A stretch of 47,167 nt of DNA from Flemingiibacterium sp045579745 (GCA_045579745.1 JAZNMQ010000003.1:1-47167), one strand, 5' to 3'. Numbered from the stretch's first letter, positions 25,925-33,415 are shown. Program-made: numbers and translations. The notes: a model not told the origin generated them from the sequence alone.

Positions 25925-27015
25925 AAATATGTTATTCGGTTGAAGATATAAATGTTGAGCGCGATGTGTGGACCACACTTGCCAAGACACAAAAACCAAT
26001 CGTAATGTACGGAATGGGAAACGGCGCGGATAAAATCCTCGCCGTTTTTGATAAATACGGCATTAAAGTCGCAGATTTCTTCGCCTCGGACGGATTTGTC
26101 AGACATCAGACCTTTCATGGCAAAACGGTGCTGAGCTACGCTGAGATTTGCGAGAAATACGATGATTTTATCATTACGGTGTCGTTCGGAACACGCCTTG
26201 ACGAGGTTTTATCAAATATATACAGACTTGGCTCGGAGCGTGAGCTGTATGCTCCGGATGTTCCCGTTGTGTCGGGCGAGCTTTTTGATTTGGACTTTTT
26301 TAATGCTCATAAGGCTGAGCTTAGCGCGGCGTGCGAGCTGCTTTCCGATGATCTGTCAAAGCAAACCTTTTGCGATGTGATACTCTTTCGACTGACGGGA
26401 AAGCTTGAATATCTCCGTCGGCACACGGTTTTGCCTGATGCGGTTTTTGGCGAGCTTCTCGGAGCGGAGTCATTTACGAGGACTGTTGACCTCGGTGCGT
26501 ACAACGGCGACAGTATAAAGGAGCTTGCTGAGTTTGCGCCGAAGCTTTGCGAGGTTACAGCCTTCGAGCCTGACGAGAAAAACTTTAAAAAGCTGACTGC
26601 TCTCGCACAGACAACGCCATATACCATCAAGGCGCACAACCTTGCGGCATGGAATAACGAGAGCACGCTTGAATTTACCTCGGGCGGCAACAGAAATTCC
26701 ACCCTTTTGACATCTGACGGCGTGAAAACCGGTGCAAGGCTTAAAGTAGTCCATACATCACGCCTTGACGCGGTATTCGACGGCAATTGCGATTATATAA
26801 AATACGATGTCGAGGGCGCGGAATATAACGCAATTCTCGGCTCGCGCGAAACGATTGGCCGTTCACATCCAAAGCTGCTTGTTTCGATGTATCATAAAAA
26901 CGAGGATTTGTACGAGCTCCCGCGGCTAATACACGAGCTTGGTTACAAAAAGCTTTGTTTGCGTCGTTACGAGTACATCCCCGCGTGGGACTTGAATCTT
27001 TTGGCAATAGAATGA
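25921..27015 (+). CDS. FkbM family methyltransferase
   Basis: A 364-residue protein. The C-terminal half (about 175-364) is an FkbM-type SAM-dependent methyltransferase: TVDLGAYNGDSIKEL is the SAM-binding motif I, AFEPDEKNF motif II, and DYIKYDVEGAEYNAILGS the hallmark FkbM block. The N-terminal half (about 1-120) has a Rossmann-like start, PIVMYGMGNGADKIL, with an FFASDGF segment seen in nucleotide-binding domains fused to such enzymes. FkbM proteins often methylate sugars or glycolipids, but the substrate is unknown. It is the last gene of the aspartokinase operon. Confidence 0.85.
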   Translation: MKICYSVEDINVERDVWTTLAKTQKPIVMYGMGNGADKILAVFDKYGIKVADFFASDGFVRHQTFHGKTVLSYAEICEKYDDFIITVSFGTRLDEVLSNIYRLGSERELYAPDVPVVSGELFDLDFFNAHKAELSAACELLSDDLSKQTFCDVILFRLTGKLEYLRRHTVLPDAVFGELLGAESFTRTVDLGAYNGDSIKELAEFAPKLCEVTAFEPDEKNFKKLTALAQTTPYTIKAHNLAAWNNESTLEFTSGGNRNSTLLTSDGVKTGARLKVVHTSRLDAVFDGNCDYIKYDVEGAEYNAILGSRETIGRSHPKLLVSMYHKNEDLYELPRLIHELGYKKLCLRRYEYIPAWDLNLLAIE

Positions 27016-27021
27016 TTTTGT

Positions 27022-27043
27022 GGGCAAATGACAGCATTTGCCC
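27022..27043 (+). terminator. Terminator of the aspartokinase operon
   Basis: A 9-bp stem (GGGCAAATG with CATTTGCCC), 4-base loop, then C and an uninterrupted T-run. It is a strong intrinsic terminator, directly after the FkbM stop. Confidence 0.9.
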
Positions 27044-27072
27044 CTTTTTTTATCTCCGCTTGTGCTTTGCGA

Positions 27073-27097
27073 GGCTTCTCATAAGGATGCTTACAAA
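27073..27097 (+). repeat. Left inverted repeat of the RAYT block
   Basis: The unit GGCTTCTCATAAGGAT followed by TTACAAA recurs inverted at 28302-28322 and directly at 43366-43389 (there split by an insertion). The hairpin CGGCAGAA/TTCTGCCG (27101-27126) follows it and is also present in the 43.4 kb copy. Confidence 0.7.
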
Positions 27098-27132
27098 TTT
27101 CGGCAGAAGGACTTTTCTTTCTGCCGATTTTG

Positions 27133-27141
27133 TGATATAAT
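27133..27141 (+). promoter_or_regulatory. Extended -10 promoter carried by the repeat unit
   Basis: TGATATAAT at the end of the repeat and hairpin unit. The predicted transcript start is only about 10 bases before the RAYT ATG. The 43.4 kb copy keeps the same element (TGTTATAAT). Confidence 0.55.
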
Positions 27142-27156
27142 GGTGTGGGTGATGAA

Positions 27157-27717
27157 ATGGATAAAGAAAAAGAATTGCCAAAGCGAAAATCAACAAGATT
27201 AAAGAATTATGATTATAGCTCTACAGGGGTCTATTTCGTAACGATATGTATCCAAGATAGAAAACAAATATTGTCTGAAATTATCAAAACAGCACGTCAT
27301 GCTATCGATGAACCAGAAAATTCTGCGGTAGGGGAGGGGCTTGCTCCTCCCGCGTATTTAGTAAAATTAAAACCTTGCGGCGAGGTTGCGAGAGAGCAGC
27401 TACAACTAATTGAGCAAAGATTTCCAAGCGTTAGCGTTAAAGATTATATTATTATGCCCGATCATGTTCATGTGATCCTGTATTTGCGAAAAGAAGCGGG
27501 AGGAGCAAGCCCCTCCCCTACCTTGGATGATGTAATTTGTGCGTTCAAATCGTTGACATCGCGTAGTTGTAAACAAAAACATGGGATTGAAAAAATGTTT
27601 CAACGCTCGTCTGCCGAGCATATTATTCGTGACATGGAGGATTATGAAACGCGAAGAAAATACATTTACGAGAATCCTGAGAGATGGTATTTTAAATATT
27701 TGAACACAGAAGAATAG
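27157..27717 (+). CDS. REP-associated tyrosine transposase (RAYT, IS200-like)
   Basis: About 186 residues of the Y1/HUH transposase superfamily in its RAYT form. YFVTICIQDR is the N-terminal strand, YIIMPDHVHVIL holds the HUH metal motif, and the tyrosine region lies toward YETRRKYIYENPERW. RAYTs are single-copy housekeeping-like transposases linked to REP palindromes. Two 27-base REP-like hairpins are embedded in frame, encoding VGEGLAPPA and GGASPSPTL in variable loops, and each is the exact reverse complement of the other. The start is the ATG at 27157 after GGGTGATG; an in-frame GTG at 27145 would lie at or before the predicted transcript start. Confidence 0.9.
   Translation: MDKEKELPKRKSTRLKNYDYSSTGVYFVTICIQDRKQILSEIIKTARHAIDEPENSAVGEGLAPPAYLVKLKPCGEVAREQLQLIEQRFPSVSVKDYIIMPDHVHVILYLRKEAGGASPSPTLDDVICAFKSLTSRSCKQKHGIEKMFQRSSAEHIIRDMEDYETRRKYIYENPERWYFKYLNTEE
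27327..27353 (+). repeat. REP-like hairpin inside the RAYT gene, copy 1
   Basis: A 27-base element that folds as GGGAGGGGC-TT-GCTCCTCCC (one G-T pair). Its exact reverse complement lies at 27496-27522. The start pattern, GTAGGGG, matches the elements at 43.4-44.0 kb. Confidence 0.85.
27496..27522 (-). repeat. REP-like hairpin inside the RAYT gene, inverted copy
   Basis: The exact 27-base reverse complement of 27327-27353, 142 bases downstream, translated in frame without disrupting the reading frame. Confidence 0.85.
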
Positions 27718-27789
27718 GGGTACGGGCTTCGCCCGAAGCGATTGTAATACAAATGCGAAACTGTCGATAAACGCAAAGGAGAATTTTCA
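27717..27789 (+). repeat. Dispersed leader module before the GNAT gene
   Basis: It starts AGGGG, includes the short hairpin CGGGC-TTC-GCCCG, and continues with GCGAAACTG and CGATAAA to an AAAGGAG. A closely similar module lies at 43577-43647 before an unrelated small gene. Confidence 0.65.
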
Positions 27790-28263
27790 ATGATTGAATA
27801 TGAAATATGTCCGATGACCACAGAGACTGAAATGGATGAAAAAGGATATATACATTGGAAGTCTTGGCATGAAACATATAACGGACTTATGCCGGATGAT
27901 TATCTAAAAAGCATCACATTGGAAAAATGTATAAAAATGGCGCACAAATGGCCTCAAAATACTTTTCTGCTCAAGGTTAATAATAAAACTGTTGGCTTTT
28001 GCTGCATAGGAAAAAGTGTTGATACGGAAGGTGCAAATGAGGTCATCGCAATATACCTGTTGAAAGAATATCACGGTAAAGAGTTGGGATATGCACTGTT
28101 AAAGAAAGCTATATCAATGTTTACCGAAAACGAAAAAATAGTCTTATGGGTTCTTAAAGGCAACGAAAAAGCTATAAATTTTTATAAGAAGTTTGGATTT
28201 GATTTCAATGGAAATCAAAAATCTCTCCCCTTTGGTGTAGAATTACAAATGGAAAAGAAATAA
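27790..28263 (+). CDS. GNAT family N-acetyltransferase
   Basis: A 157-residue GNAT-fold protein. The acetyl-CoA loop is YLLKEYHGKELGYALLKKA, a variant of the usual R/QxxGxG/A motif, and NEKAINFYKKFGFDF is the typical C-terminal GNAT block. The substrate is unknown. It is AT-richer than its neighbours and sits inside the inverted-repeat-flanked block with the RAYT gene, so it may be cargo. Its SD is supplied by the dispersed module upstream. Confidence 0.88.
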   Translation: MIEYEICPMTTETEMDEKGYIHWKSWHETYNGLMPDDYLKSITLEKCIKMAHKWPQNTFLLKVNNKTVGFCCIGKSVDTEGANEVIAIYLLKEYHGKELGYALLKKAISMFTENEKIVLWVLKGNEKAINFYKKFGFDFNGNQKSLPFGVELQMEKK

Positions 28264-28273
28264 AGATGATAAA

Positions 28274-28300
28274 AGCAGGCGGAAATTTTCTCCACCTGCT
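28274..28300 (+). terminator. Terminator of the GNAT gene
   Basis: A stem AGCAGG-c-GGA with TCC-a-CCTGCT (one mismatch), 7-base loop, then a T-run. It lies 10 bases past the stop and abuts the right inverted repeat. Confidence 0.85.
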
Positions 28301-28301
28301 T

Positions 28302-28322
28302 TTTGTAATCCTTATGAGAGCC
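28302..28322 (-). repeat. Right inverted repeat of the RAYT block
   Basis: Read on the minus strand it gives GGCTCTCATAAGGAT then TACAAA, matching the left repeat at 27073-27097 with small gaps. Confidence 0.65.
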
Positions 28323-28376
28323 ATCCCTAAGCGCAAGCTTTTTTTGTTTTAAGGAATTTTCGGGTGCGCTTGTCCG

Positions 28377-28384
28377 TATACATT
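28377..28384 (+). promoter_or_regulatory. Possible sigma-E -10 element for spoIIIA
   Basis: TATACATT matches the sigma-E -10 consensus CATACANT at all but the first base. The matching -35 is unclear (GGAATTTT about 16 bases upstream). spoIIIA is a sigma-E operon in known spore formers. Confidence 0.35.
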
Positions 28385-28415
28385 AGTGTGGAAGTTGATT
28401 AAAGGGGGAAGAAGT

Positions 28416-28506
28416 CTGAAAAACGGGTCGTTTTTCAGGCCGGGAGTTTTGTGGCTTACGCGTCATCGACGCGAATTCCCTTACGGGAATCGTCACAAAC
28501 CTCCTG
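28416..28506 (+). ncRNA. Candidate structured leader upstream of spoIIIAA
   Basis: An upstream hairpin CTGAAAAAC/GTTTTTCAG (28416-28438) is followed by a three-way junction. Its closing stem pairs CGGGAG (28441-28446) with CTCCTG (28501-28506) and TTTGTG (28448-28453) with CACAAA (28494-28499). Two inner hairpins are CGCGTC/GACGCG (28459-28473) and ATTCCC/GGGAAT (28475-28490). It ends about 10 bases before the SD of spoIIIAA. No known RNA class is recognised; a mobile repeat is the alternative. Confidence 0.4.
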
Positions 28507-28533
28507 AACCGCCAGAAAGGAATGGTCATAAAA

Positions 28534-29460
28534 ATGTACAAGGCTGAGCTGATACCGCCGATAATTGGGGCGTGTCTGCCGATACGGCTTGTTGCGCAGA
28601 TATGCGAGGTAATGGAAGCACGAAGACTTCGCACGAGCGAGCTTTGCGAGATAAGACTTCGCCTGGAACAGCCCGCGTCGCTCACAACAGCCTCGCTGAA
28701 TATTATAATTGACGCAAAACTAACGCGCGGTGAGATGTCGGACTGTCTGACCAAGCTTTGCGGCGGCTCGGTATATTCTCACGATGAGAGCATGCGAGAG
28801 GGCTTTATCAGAGTTGATGGCGGAATACGAGTGGGCGTTTGCGGAACATTTTCGGGAAGCGGCAGAGGGCCTCGGGAGATAACCTCGCTGAACATTCGAC
28901 TGCCTCATATAATACGCGGAGTCGGAGCGCAGGCGCTGAAATATTGCTTAGCTGACGGAAAAATCAGCTCCGCGCTCTTTTATTCTCCGCCGGGTGTCGG
29001 AAAAACCACGCTTCTTCGCGATATCGCATACGAGCTGTCGACGAAATATCAAAAACGCATCGTGCTTATCGACACTCGCGGAGAGCTTTATATAAGCGAG
29101 ATGTTCAGACAGTCGCTTTGCGATGTGCTGACAGGCTATCCGAAGGCGCTCGGAATTGAAATCGCAACTCGAGTGATGTCGCCCGAGGCTATAATCTGCG
29201 ATGAGCTTGGCGGAGCGGATGAGGCAAAGCAAATCCTGAGTGCGCAAAATACGGGCGTGCCCTTGATAGCAAGCGCACACGCTTCGAATGTTGAGGAGCT
29301 TCTGCGCAGACCGAATATCTCTCTGCTTGACGAAAATCGGGTGTTCGCGTGCTATGTGGGAATCGCTCGCGAGCGCATAGGCGAAAAGCTGTCAAGGCAG
29401 TTTACATATACTTATACGGACTGTACAAAGACACGGGAGCACGAATCTTGCCACGTCTGA
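28534..29460 (+). CDS. spoIIIAA: Stage III sporulation protein AA
   Basis: About 308 residues, a RecA/secretion-type ATPase of the SpoIIIA-SpoIIQ feeding-tube complex between mother cell and forespore. SPPGVGKTTLLRDIA is Walker A, IVLIDTRGEL and AIICDELGG the Walker B region, and VDGGIRVGVCG and SLNIRLPHI are family blocks. The start is taken as ATG at 28534 with GAAAGGA upstream; the ATG at 28522 directly abuts that sequence. It heads the complete eight-gene operon. Confidence 0.93.
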   Translation: MYKAELIPPIIGACLPIRLVAQICEVMEARRLRTSELCEIRLRLEQPASLTTASLNIIIDAKLTRGEMSDCLTKLCGGSVYSHDESMREGFIRVDGGIRVGVCGTFSGSGRGPREITSLNIRLPHIIRGVGAQALKYCLADGKISSALFYSPPGVGKTTLLRDIAYELSTKYQKRIVLIDTRGELYISEMFRQSLCDVLTGYPKALGIEIATRVMSPEAIICDELGGADEAKQILSAQNTGVPLIASAHASNVEELLRRPNISLLDENRVFACYVGIARERIGEKLSRQFTYTYTDCTKTREHESCHV

Positions 29461-29930
29461 TCGGAGCGGTGCTGATAGTTTTTGCGTCATGCACGGTTGG
29501 AATTTCGGCTTCGGCGTTATATAAGATTCGCCTAAGACAGCTTGAAGCCTTTCATGAGCTTATAACTCACATAGAGTCGCAGATCAGCGGCTTTTTGGCG
29601 CCACTTGATATGATTTTCGAGGGCTATGAGAATAAGGTGCTTGAGGCTTGCGGATTCTTGGAGCGGCTTCGCGCTGAGGGTGGGGAAGCGGCACTTGAGG
29701 GATGTCGAGGCAGGCTTTATCTTGCTCAAGGTGAGCTTTCGGAGCTGAAACGGTATTTCGCGGCTCTTGGCAGAGGGGCGGCGAGCGACGAGGCTAAGCT
29801 TTGCAGATATTACGAAAGCCGAATTCTGGCATCGGTTGAGAGAGTGCGCTCCGAGCTTTCGGGAAAAGTGCGGCTGTGTCAGGCACTCGGACTGCTTTTC
29901 GGGATAATGCTTGCGGTCATTTTAATGTAA
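29448..29930 (+). CDS. spoIIIAB: Stage III sporulation protein AB
   Basis: A 160-residue protein with an N-terminal membrane segment (PRLIGAVLIVFASCTVGISAS) and a C-terminal one (LCQALGLLFGIMLAVILM) around a helical cytoplasmic domain (LRQLEAFHELITHIESQI), the layout of SpoIIIAB, a GspF-like component. The start is assigned to the TTG at 29448, overlapping the end of spoIIIAA by 13 bases, with GGGAG 8 bases upstream. The frame is open further upstream, but that part would be non-homologous. Confidence 0.88.
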   Translation: MPRLIGAVLIVFASCTVGISASALYKIRLRQLEAFHELITHIESQISGFLAPLDMIFEGYENKVLEACGFLERLRAEGGEAALEGCRGRLYLAQGELSELKRYFAALGRGAASDEAKLCRYYESRILASVERVRSELSGKVRLCQALGLLFGIMLAVILM

Positions 29931-30047
29931 AAGATAAGGGAGATAGCGTGGAAATTTTTTCACGCCCCCAATTTTTGTCTTTGCCGGCTTGCGCCGTCAA
30001 TTTTGCAGACAAAACCGATAAAAATTTCGAATTTGGTGGAGATCAAC

Positions 30048-30242
30048 ATGGAAGTAGGATTAATTCTGAAGGTTGCGGGAATCGGTCTTATGGTGAGCAT
30101 CGTATATCAGCTTTTGGCAAAATACGGCAGAGAGGAACAGGCTGTCCTCGTTTCGCTCGCAGGTATAATCATGATACTGCTCATGCTGACCGACAAGCTT
30201 GGCTCGCTTTTTTCAAGCGTCAGAGCAATTTTTGGAATATAG
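30048..30242 (+). CDS. spoIIIAC: Stage III sporulation protein AC
   Basis: 64 residues with two hydrophobic segments (VGLILKVAGIGLMVSIVYQ and VLVSLAGIIMILLML), the size and pattern of SpoIIIAC. The ATG follows GGTGGAGATCAAC. It is separated from spoIIIAB by 117 bases containing a hairpin-rich spacer. Confidence 0.92.
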   Translation: MEVGLILKVAGIGLMVSIVYQLLAKYGREEQAVLVSLAGIIMILLMLTDKLGSLFSSVRAIFGI

Positions 30243-30244
30243 CG

Positions 30245-30625
30245 GTGATAAAATATTGTGGTATAGCTCTTATTGCGCTTGCGGCAATGCTTGTGCTCCG
30301 AAATTTTAACAATCGATTTTCCGAATATATAGGAGCATTTGCTACGGTACTGCTTTTCGGAGCGGCGGTCGTTGAATTTATGCCGATTTTTGATTTTGCA
30401 TCGGAGCTTGCAGTCGGAACAGGATTTGAGGAATATCTGTCAGTATTACTTAAGGCGCTTGGAATTACACTTGCTGTGCAGCTGACCTCGGAGCTCTGCC
30501 GCGACATGGGAGCGTCTTCGCTTGCCTCGAATCTTGAGCTTGTCGGACGGGTGGAGCTGCTTCTGCTTGCTCTGCCGCTGATTAAAGAGCTCGCCGGGAT
30601 CGCGTCGGATATTATAAAAGGCTGA
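30245..30625 (+). CDS. spoIIIAD: Stage III sporulation protein AD
   Basis: 126 residues, multi-spanning, with IALIALAAMLVLRNFNNRF and a C-terminal LLLLALPLIKELAGIASDI as in SpoIIIAD. The start is GTG, two bases after the spoIIIAC stop, so translation is probably coupled. An upstream extension in the same frame overlaps spoIIIAC and is not protein-like. Confidence 0.9.
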   Translation: MIKYCGIALIALAAMLVLRNFNNRFSEYIGAFATVLLFGAAVVEFMPIFDFASELAVGTGFEEYLSVLLKALGITLAVQLTSELCRDMGASSLASNLELVGRVELLLLALPLIKELAGIASDIIKG

Positions 30626-30633
30626 GAGCTGAC

Positions 30634-31764
30634 ATGAAAAAAGTTGTTTTTGTTATATTTATTGCCCTTGCAGTATTTCTTCTGCCGATTTCGGCAGAGG
30701 ACGGCGAGCTGACGGAGGAAATATATACCGTAGATGATTTCGATACGAGGGAGCTTATGGATGCGCTTCCGGACGAGCTTATCGAGCGGCTTCCCAACGG
30801 TGTCCTGTTCGATCACGAGGGCTTCTCGGGGAGATATTCGCTCGAGTATTTCTTCGGCATTATCTCGGATGCAATCAGTCAAGCAGTATCGCCTGCACTG
30901 AAAATGCTTTCGGTAACGCTCGGGCTCGTGCTGCTTTCATCGGCGATATCTGCCCTTAAGGGCTTGATGAAATCCGATTCACTCAGCTCGCTTTTCGATT
31001 TTATTTCAAGGCTTTGCATAATGCTTGCGCTGTTCGGAAGCCTGCAGGAGCTTTTAGAGCTTGTCAGCTTATATCTGCGTCAGCTCTCGGGCATTGTTTC
31101 GGCGATGGTTCCCCTGCTTATCGGAATCAGCGTCGCAGGCGGAAATTTAAGCGGCTCGGTGGTTTCAGCTAATTCGATGATGCTTTCGCTTGCGATGATC
31201 GAAGCGCTCGCGGCGCATATTTTGTATCCTGTACTGCAGATATGCTTTGGCTTTCTTATTGTCACGGGAATAGGCGGAATGAAACTTGACGGAATATCAA
31301 AGCTCGTACGAAGCCTTTTTACATGGCTGCTCGGATTTGCGGCGGCGTTTATTTCGGCTGTTATGAGCTTCCAGAGTGCTATAAGTGCGAGAGCCGACAG
31401 CCTATCCATGAGAGCTGTTAAATTCGCGGCGTCGAGTGCGATTCCCGTAGCAGGCTCAATAGCATCGGATGCGGTTACGACCGTTGCAGGCAGCTTGTCG
31501 CTCGTTCGCACGACGGTTGGAACGGTTGGCGTTATAATTATAATCGTTCTGACAGTTCCGACGATAGCGATAGTTTTGTTGTCACAGCTCGGTGTAACGG
31601 TTTCTCAGACTGCTGCGGATGTCCTCGGCCTTGAAAATGAGAAAAAGCTTCTTTCTGAAATGAACGGACTGATCGGATTTTTGGCGGCTGTTTGTGTGAT
31701 AGCCGCGCTGATGTTTACTTATGCGCTGACTGTTTTTGCAAAGACCTCGGTGGCGTTAGCCTGA
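30634..31764 (+). CDS. spoIIIAE: Stage III sporulation protein AE
   Basis: A 376-residue polytopic membrane protein with a signal peptide (MKKVVFVIFIALAVFLLPIS, ending before AEDGE), the usual length for SpoIIIAE. Conserved family segments include GLVLLSSAISALKGL, MVPLLIGISVAGG and SLSMRAVKFAASSAIPVAGS. It starts 8 bases after spoIIIAD. Confidence 0.94.
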   Translation: MKKVVFVIFIALAVFLLPISAEDGELTEEIYTVDDFDTRELMDALPDELIERLPNGVLFDHEGFSGRYSLEYFFGIISDAISQAVSPALKMLSVTLGLVLLSSAISALKGLMKSDSLSSLFDFISRLCIMLALFGSLQELLELVSLYLRQLSGIVSAMVPLLIGISVAGGNLSGSVVSANSMMLSLAMIEALAAHILYPVLQICFGFLIVTGIGGMKLDGISKLVRSLFTWLLGFAAAFISAVMSFQSAISARADSLSMRAVKFAASSAIPVAGSIASDAVTTVAGSLSLVRTTVGTVGVIIIIVLTVPTIAIVLLSQLGVTVSQTAADVLGLENEKKLLSEMNGLIGFLAAVCVIAALMFTYALTVFAKTSVALA

Positions 31765-31779
31765 AGCATGGGAGATTTT

Positions 31780-32211
31780 ATGGGAGAAATAAAAGAATTT
31801 ATTATATCGCTTATATCTGCGGCATCGGTGAGCGCGATTGTCGAGGGCTTGCTTCCCGAGGGGACGGAGCTCAAAAAGTACACAAAATACATAATATCGC
31901 TGATAATACTGCTGATGCTTATCTCACCGCTCATCGGCATTGCCGGAAAGGTGCCGGATCTGCTTGACGGAACGGAGTTCTCATACGACAGCGTTGACGC
32001 AATTGCAAGAACAAATTCAATAATAGCAATGCACATCGAAAAGGCAGTCTGTGAAAAGTTTGAGCTTTCAGGCGATGAGGTTGACGTGACATGCGAAAGC
32101 GGGGAAATCATTGTTATATGCCAGAAAAGGACGGGGATTTTCGCATCCGACCTCAGCCGCTTTATAGAGCTGAATTTTGGCATAACTGCGGAGGTGAAAA
32201 TAGATGCGTGA
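31780..32211 (+). CDS. spoIIIAF: Stage III sporulation protein AF
   Basis: 143 residues with two N-terminal transmembrane segments (FIISLISAASVSAIVEGLL, YIISLIILLMLISPLIGI) and a C-terminal extracytoplasmic domain, as in SpoIIIAF. The start is the ATG 5 bases after GGGAG; an in-frame ATG 12 bases upstream has no SD. The end overlaps spoIIIAG by 8 bases. Confidence 0.88.
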   Translation: MGEIKEFIISLISAASVSAIVEGLLPEGTELKKYTKYIISLIILLMLISPLIGIAGKVPDLLDGTEFSYDSVDAIARTNSIIAMHIEKAVCEKFELSGDEVDVTCESGEIIVICQKRTGIFASDLSRFIELNFGITAEVKIDA

Positions 32212-32710
32212 CGAAACGCTCGATATTGGGCGGTTGATAGCTTACCTTAAAGAAAAGCGCAGTCTTTTATTTGTTGTCACAGCCCTGATTTTGGGAGTGC
32301 TTTTGATGCTGCTTGGCAGAAGCGAGGGCGCTTCGGAGGAGAACTTGGAAGCTGTGAGCCTAGGGAATAATGGCACGGCTGAGCTTGAAGAAAGGGTTGA
32401 GGCATTGTGCGAGAAAATTGTCGGAGTCGGTGATGCCTCAGTTTTGATCACACTCGAAACGCTCGGTGAAAATGTATATGCAAAGGACGTTCAGCTTACA
32501 AAGGAGGGCGAGAGCCAAAGCGAGCGTGTCGAATACGTCAAGGTGTCGCAGGGACTTGTTCAAACGGGAGAGCTTCCGCCCCGCGTAAAGGGTATCGCAA
32601 TAGTATGCGAGGGAGGCGACAATGCGGGCATTCAATTAAAGCTTACGGATATGATGTGCGCGCTTTTCGGCTTGCAGACCAACTGTGTTAAAATAGTCGG
32701 CAGCAAATAG
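32204..32710 (+). CDS. spoIIIAG: Stage III sporulation protein AG
   Basis: 168 residues: a short cytoplasmic N-terminus, one transmembrane helix (LLFVVTALILGVLLMLL), then a ring-forming extracellular domain ending VKGIAIVCEGGDN. SpoIIIAG makes the large ring of the mother cell to forespore channel. GGAGGTGAAAATAG precedes the ATG. Confidence 0.93.
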   Translation: MRDETLDIGRLIAYLKEKRSLLFVVTALILGVLLMLLGRSEGASEENLEAVSLGNNGTAELEERVEALCEKIVGVGDASVLITLETLGENVYAKDVQLTKEGESQSERVEYVKVSQGLVQTGELPPRVKGIAIVCEGGDNAGIQLKLTDMMCALFGLQTNCVKIVGSK

Positions 32711-32783
32711 CCCGAATTTGGAATATGCGGAGCTTTTATTGAATATTATTTATCACACACTAAATCAAGGAGGATTCTGTATT

Positions 32784-33407
32784 ATGGAAGAAAATGCTGC
32801 AGGCACAATGAGCTCAGAGCTTGCTTGCTCCGAGGAGGAAACGAAATTTAAAAAGGGAATGAGGGCGGTTAAGGGCATTGCCTCAAAGATCGGTGCGAAG
32901 AACATTATTATTGCGTGCTCTCTTCTGCTTATCGGTGCGGCTGTAATTTTGAATTTTGTTTTGTTCGGCAATTCAAATCCTGTGGTTGGAGAGGGAGATC
33001 TGCTCGGCTCGGGGCTGACGGAGGATATTGAAGATGACGCGGCTGATGCCGAAAACACAAGCTATTTTGCGACTGCGAAGCTTAGCCGCAGACAAGCGCG
33101 CGATCAGGCTCTTGCAGTTCTTCAAACGGTAGTCGAGAGCAGCACTGCCGACGCTACCTCAAAGGAGCAGGCGTCCGTTGATATCGGAAGAATAGCTGAG
33201 GAAATTCAAACCGAATCGGACATCGAAACGCTCATAAAATCAAAGGGCTTTGAGGAATGCGTCGCCGTTATCGCAGAGGGAAGCGCAAGCGTTATCGTTC
33301 GCTCTGACGGACTGCTCCCGAATGAGCTCTCGCAGATAAAGGAAATCGTTTATGAGCACGCCGGCATTGACCCGCTGAGCATCAAAATAATCGAACAGCA
33401 TTCATGA
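32784..33407 (+). CDS. spoIIIAH: Stage III sporulation protein AH
   Basis: 207 residues with a transmembrane helix (about 48-65, IIIACSLLLIGAAVILNF) and a C-terminal ring-building domain (RQARDQALAVLQTVVESS; SVIVRSDGLLPNELSQI). SpoIIIAH pairs with forespore SpoIIQ across the septal space. The start is the ATG 10 bases after AAGGAGG; a 66-base in-frame extension upstream is rejected. It is the last gene of the operon. Confidence 0.93.
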   Translation: MEENAAGTMSSELACSEEETKFKKGMRAVKGIASKIGAKNIIIACSLLLIGAAVILNFVLFGNSNPVVGEGDLLGSGLTEDIEDDAADAENTSYFATAKLSRRQARDQALAVLQTVVESSTADATSKEQASVDIGRIAEEIQTESDIETLIKSKGFEECVAVIAEGSASVIVRSDGLLPNELSQIKEIVYEHAGIDPLSIKIIEQHS

Positions 33408-33415
33408 GTTTAAAT

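Noticed and set aside
29876..30244. N-terminal extension of spoIIIAD through spoIIIAC
   Set aside because: It overlaps spoIIIAC in another frame, is rich in Arg/Gly/Asn, and lacks similarity to SpoIIIAD, whose sequence begins at the GTG at 30245.
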